A stretch of 16,740 nt of DNA from an archaeon (GTDB lineage: Archaea; Asgardarchaeota; Hermodarchaeia; Hermodarchaeales; Hermodarchaeaceae), in the NCBI GenBank assembly GCA_016550485.1, contig JABXGV010000132.1, positions 1-16,740 of the forward strand. The letters are read 5' to 3'. The notes under the pieces were generated by a model that saw only the letters and a program-made list of their open reading frames with translations, was not told the origin of the DNA and searched no databases. Positions 14,558 through 16,740 of the stretch are shown piece after piece; within the stretch, counting starts at the first letter, position 1; each line of letters starts with the position of its first letter. Both the position numbers and the translations under genes were made by a program.

Positions 14558-15460
14558 AATGGCTTTGAAGAGTAGGGGAACTACGAACGCGCCAAAGAAT
14601 CCGACCAAGCCGTATTTTATGAACCGTAGAGTGAAGGCAAAGACAGCGCTAAGGGTAAACAACCCGAAGAGCGTGGTAAGCGCGAAAGAGAGGACGATGG
14701 CGATTACCAGCCCCATAACGGCGCGGAGGATTCGGGTAGTGCCTGAAACGTCGGTTGAGAAGTTGATGAACTGCCTCTCCAAAGCTGCACCTACGCCAAA
14801 ACCGAAGACGATGCCCATATAAACTCCGATGTTCTCGGTGGGGAAGTAGAGCGTAGGGTTTAGGTTGTAGAAGATAGCGAAAACCCCAAAGAAGACCAAG
14901 GCGAGGAGGGGGAATACTAGACTTTGCAGGAGCTGGGGTAGCCAGTTCCATCGTTCAAGCAGGAAGGGTACGATGAAAACTGCCATCACGACGATTACAA
15001 TGCCGATGCAGGCGCCCCCAATCACATCACCAAGCCAATGCATCCCCAGTCCCATACGGGCGAGCGCAGTTAGGACAACCATAAGGATGGACACCCCCCA
15101 AACGCTCCAGCGTCGCACCTTTACTGAAGCCCAGCCCCAAAAGGTTGCAGAGTTTTGTACGGCGCCACTGGGGAATCCGTAGGAAGTGTCGAGTTTGTGT
15201 TCTGGGTCCGGTCGAAGCGACGGGTCGGGGCGCGGCATCGCGAAGACATACTTGAGGAGTATGTTCACGAAGCCGGAAAACATCAAGAGATTAACAGCGA
15301 TTTTCCCTTCCCGTTTGTTAAAGCACCAATAGGTTGTCGCGAGAAGGACGATGAAAACCAGTTCACCGCTCGCTTCATTCAATACTATCCAGAGGCTATG
15401 AGGGAACTGCTGGAGGAATAGAATGATGCTAACAGCCCAGGCGTCAAAGAAGAACTGCAT
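14549..15460 (-). CDS. PAP2-family membrane phosphatase (altered motif 2)
   Basis: A 303-residue membrane protein with about 8 hydrophobic segments. It carries the three PAP2 phosphatase motifs: K70-x6-R77-P78 (KYVFAMPRP), PSG at 97-99 (GFPSGAVQNSATFWG), and A134-R135-x5-H141-x3-D145 (ARMGLGMHWLGD). His141 is the expected nucleophile and Asp145 its partner. Motif 2 is normally PSGH; here Ala100 replaces the histidine that acts as general acid, so activity may be reduced or the mechanism changed. The first residue of motif 3 is Ala instead of Ser. Typical substrates are lipid phosphates such as polyprenyl pyrophosphates or phosphatidate. The C-terminal half (about 170-303) adds further membrane segments beyond the core domain. 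It lies 54 bases after mtrH on the same strand; an A/T-rich stretch in that gap could give it its own promoter. Confidence 0.88.
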   Translation of the reverse strand: MQFFFDAWAVSIILFLQQFPHSLWIVLNEASGELVFIVLLATTYWCFNKREGKIAVNLLMFSGFVNILLKYVFAMPRPDPSLRPDPEHKLDTSYGFPSGAVQNSATFWGWASVKVRRWSVWGVSILMVVLTALARMGLGMHWLGDVIGGACIGIVIVVMAVFIVPFLLERWNWLPQLLQSLVFPLLALVFFGVFAIFYNLNPTLYFPTENIGVYMGIVFGFGVGAALERQFINFSTDVSGTTRILRAVMGLVIAIVLSFALTTLFGLFTLSAVFAFTLRFIKYGLVGFFGAFVVPLLFKAINR

Positions 15461-15514
15461 AATCCTCGCACCACCACTGTGTAGATACCAACTTGCCTAA
15501 AAACTGGATAGGAA

Positions 15515-16429
15515 CTAGCCAATTTTGAAGAGGGGATGCTTGAGGTCAACTTTACCTGTCCTCTCGAAGACGAGCTGCCCCCAAGCCGCCTCCACCATAG
15601 CGACCATCGGGAAGACCACTTCGGAATGCTCTAGTGGGCCATACAAGACGAAGTCAGCACCCGCCGCGGCTGCAAGGACTCCAGAGCTAGCGACCCCGGT
15701 TTCCAGTAATCCACTGCGGAACTTGGTTTTCAATCCACGCCAGGTGTCCACTGCGTTATGGGCTCCGCAGCCGCACACAAGTCCAAACTTATCCTTCAAC
15801 TCGTAGATGGCACGACAGGCTAACCCGAGCGTCGGAACATCTAGAACCACGGTGTCAACAAGCGGCTTGGTAATTCCGTGTTGTTGAGCTCGGTCGAGAA
15901 GCCCTGTGCTCCCTTCAGGTTTGATGATCTCAACGCGCCCAGCGGTGCTGGTAAGATTCTTGCTATAGGCGAGCAGTATTGCTTGCTCGAGTTTCACTTC
16001 GCGAATCGTTTCAAACTCTTCAGATGATGAGGAGGGCATAAGCGAGTTGTAGACAACCCGTTTGGTGAGCCCGACCTCTGAGGCATACCGAATAGCCGAC
16101 ATTTTTGTTTCAGCAGAGGTAGAGTCGAGTAGAAAGGGTGCATCAGTCGCTTCCGCGACGAAGTCGATGTAGTGCCTCATCGCCTCCTTAGTGTTACCAA
16201 CAACATCCACCATACAAGGAATGCCAGTTTTCGCAGAAACTTGGTCTTGGGTTTCAAGGAGCGCTTTTGCAGCTTGGTGGTCGAATCTCCCGGTCTTCGT
16301 ATCAGAGACCAGGTTGTGTCCCAGATAGAACAGGGACCCCACGAGAACTGTGGGTGTAGCTCCAGGCTGCCCGCCAATCGTCACTCCAGCAATATCAAAG
16401 GACTGCTGCTCCGTTGAGAAATTAAACAC
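15515..16429 (-). CDS. mtrH: Tetrahydromethanopterin S-methyltransferase subunit H (MtrH), free-standing
   Basis: A 304-residue TIM-barrel methyltransferase that moves a methyl group between a corrinoid and tetrahydromethanopterin or tetrahydrofolate. Family segments are clear: FDIAGVTIGGQPG near the N-terminus, PTVLVGSLFYLGHNLVSD, VDVVGNT, FLLDSTSAETK, YNSLMPS, GCGAHNAVDTW and YGPLEHSEVVFP. The frame extends to 16498, but MtrH proteins begin close to an MFxF...FxIxGVxxGGQPG start. The GTG at 16429 gives MFNFSTEQQ, has AAGGCGA upstream, and follows a TATA box at 16471-16483, so I use it. None of MtrA-G is in the window. Stand-alone MtrH beside corrinoid proteins and MttB homologues is known from non-methanogenic archaea, where it probably feeds methyl groups into pterin C1 metabolism. 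A corrinoid-protein gene begins on the opposite strand 153 bases away. Confidence 0.93.
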   Translation of the reverse strand: MFNFSTEQQSFDIAGVTIGGQPGATPTVLVGSLFYLGHNLVSDTKTGRFDHQAAKALLETQDQVSAKTGIPCMVDVVGNTKEAMRHYIDFVAEATDAPFLLDSTSAETKMSAIRYASEVGLTKRVVYNSLMPSSSSEEFETIREVKLEQAILLAYSKNLTSTAGRVEIIKPEGSTGLLDRAQQHGITKPLVDTVVLDVPTLGLACRAIYELKDKFGLVCGCGAHNAVDTWRGLKTKFRSGLLETGVASSGVLAAAAGADFVLYGPLEHSEVVFPMVAMVEAAWGQLVFERTGKVDLKHPLFKIG

Positions 16430-16470
16430 GGTGACTCGCCTTTCCGATTTTGATAGACCTCTTGGGACTA

Positions 16471-16483
16471 TGTTAAAATATCT
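16471..16483 (-). promoter_or_regulatory. TATA box for mtrH
   Basis: On the minus strand this reads GATATTTTAACA, about 42-54 bases before the GTG at 16429. A start about 25 bases downstream leaves a leader of roughly 20 bases with the Shine-Dalgarno-like AAGGCGA. The 153-base gap to the corrinoid gene at 16583 also has to hold that gene's promoter; CTTAATCTTTAG near 16505-16516 is a weak candidate. Confidence 0.5.
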
Positions 16484-16582
16484 CTTGCCTTGGTACAAAC
16501 ACTGCTTAATCTTTAGTGCAAGGCAAAGCTGAAAAACCCATGCCTAGCAAAGAAGCACACACCCTCAATCGGAGTTCACCGC

Positions 16583-16740
16583 ATGACAACGAACCATGAA
16601 GGTCCTCCTATCTTGGAAGAATTGATCGCAGCGTTGCTCGAGTTTGATGTAGAACAGGTCAAGACTTTAGCCGCTGCAGCACTGGCTGATGATATTTCAC
16701 CTGTCACTGTCATCGAGCAAGGGATTGCTAAGGGTTTGAG
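16583..16740 (+). CDS. Second corrinoid protein, MtbC/MttC family (partial, N-terminus only)
   Basis: I translated this frame by hand: ATG at 16583, with GGAG at 16571-16574 eight bases upstream, then 52 codons to the window edge with no stop. The product has the helical cap-domain pattern of small corrinoid proteins: ILEELIAALLEFDVEQVKTL, then AAALADDISPVTVIEQGIAKGLR, which lines up with LVKKIRESM...DKVLRLIQEAIDQKLDAAMVVKDGLTAGIR of the protein encoded at 888-1544. The B12 motif lies beyond the edge and cannot be checked. It is divergent from mtrH, which suggests the two serve the same methyl-transfer chain; another methyltransferase gene may follow outside the window. Confidence 0.85.
   Translation, partial: MTTNHEGPPILEELIAALLEFDVEQVKTLAAAALADDISPVTVIEQGIAKGL

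Noticed and set aside
16430..16498. 23-residue N-terminal extension of MtrH
   Set aside because: The extension spans the likely TATA box, and the GTG at 16429 gives the family-typical N-terminus.
1..16740. CRISPR array, tRNA, rRNA, insertion sequence or integrase
   Set aside because: I saw no regularly spaced repeats, no tRNA T-loop or cloverleaf pattern in the gaps, and no transposase or recombinase motif.

Overview
The window looks like archaeal chromosome. The evidence is a crenarchaeal/SOSS-B-type single-stranded DNA-binding protein with an Arg/Gly tail, a sequon-rich S-layer-like protein held by one C-terminal membrane helix, a free-standing MtrH, archaeal TATA-like elements, GGTGA-type Shine-Dalgarno sites and many GTG/TTG starts. 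A non-methanogenic, methylotrophy-capable lineage such as Asgard (Thorarchaeota-like) or Bathyarchaeota-like archaea fits, but the lineage is an inference. No CRISPR array, tRNA, rRNA, insertion sequence or phage gene was seen.

Layout. (1) 1-695, minus: sfsA, cut by the left edge. (2) 888-3041, plus: a corrinoid protein followed by an MttB-superfamily methyltransferase that has no in-frame UAG and so is a non-pyrrolysine type. (3) 3052-3933, minus: a zinc-ribbon protein and an SSB. (4) 4123-5292, plus: acylphosphatase and an Isf-like flavoprotein carrying an extra zinc ribbon. (5) 5457-9749, minus: a run of a FAD-dependent amine/amino-acid-oxidase-like enzyme, the S-layer-like protein, an unrecognised 150-residue protein with an acidic Pro/Glu tail, and an unrecognised 57-residue protein. 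(6) 9917-12082, plus: a lactate-permease-family transporter and a superoxide reductase. (7) 12170-13540, minus: a metallo-beta-lactamase/double-rhodanese protein with an altered metal site. (8) 13680-14509, plus: glutaredoxin-like protein overlapping a ferredoxin:thioredoxin-reductase catalytic subunit fused to a rubredoxin-like domain. (9) 14549-16429, minus: MtrH followed by a PAP2-family membrane phosphatase. (10) 16583 to the right edge, plus: a second corrinoid protein, divergent from mtrH.

How the genes may work together. Genes at both ends form a corrinoid methyl-transfer system. An MttB-like enzyme would move a methyl group from a methylated amine or betaine to a corrinoid protein. 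MtrH, without the rest of the membrane Mtr complex, would pass it to a tetrahydropterin for oxidation or biosynthesis. The FAD enzyme resembles sarcosine/dimethylglycine-type oxidoreductases and could act on demethylation products, but that link is inferred. The middle carries a thiol/oxygen-defence cluster: superoxide reductase, persulfide-dioxygenase-like protein, glutaredoxin and FTR-rubredoxin. The ends of the methyl system are about 12 kb apart with unrelated genes between, so co-regulation is not shown by layout alone.
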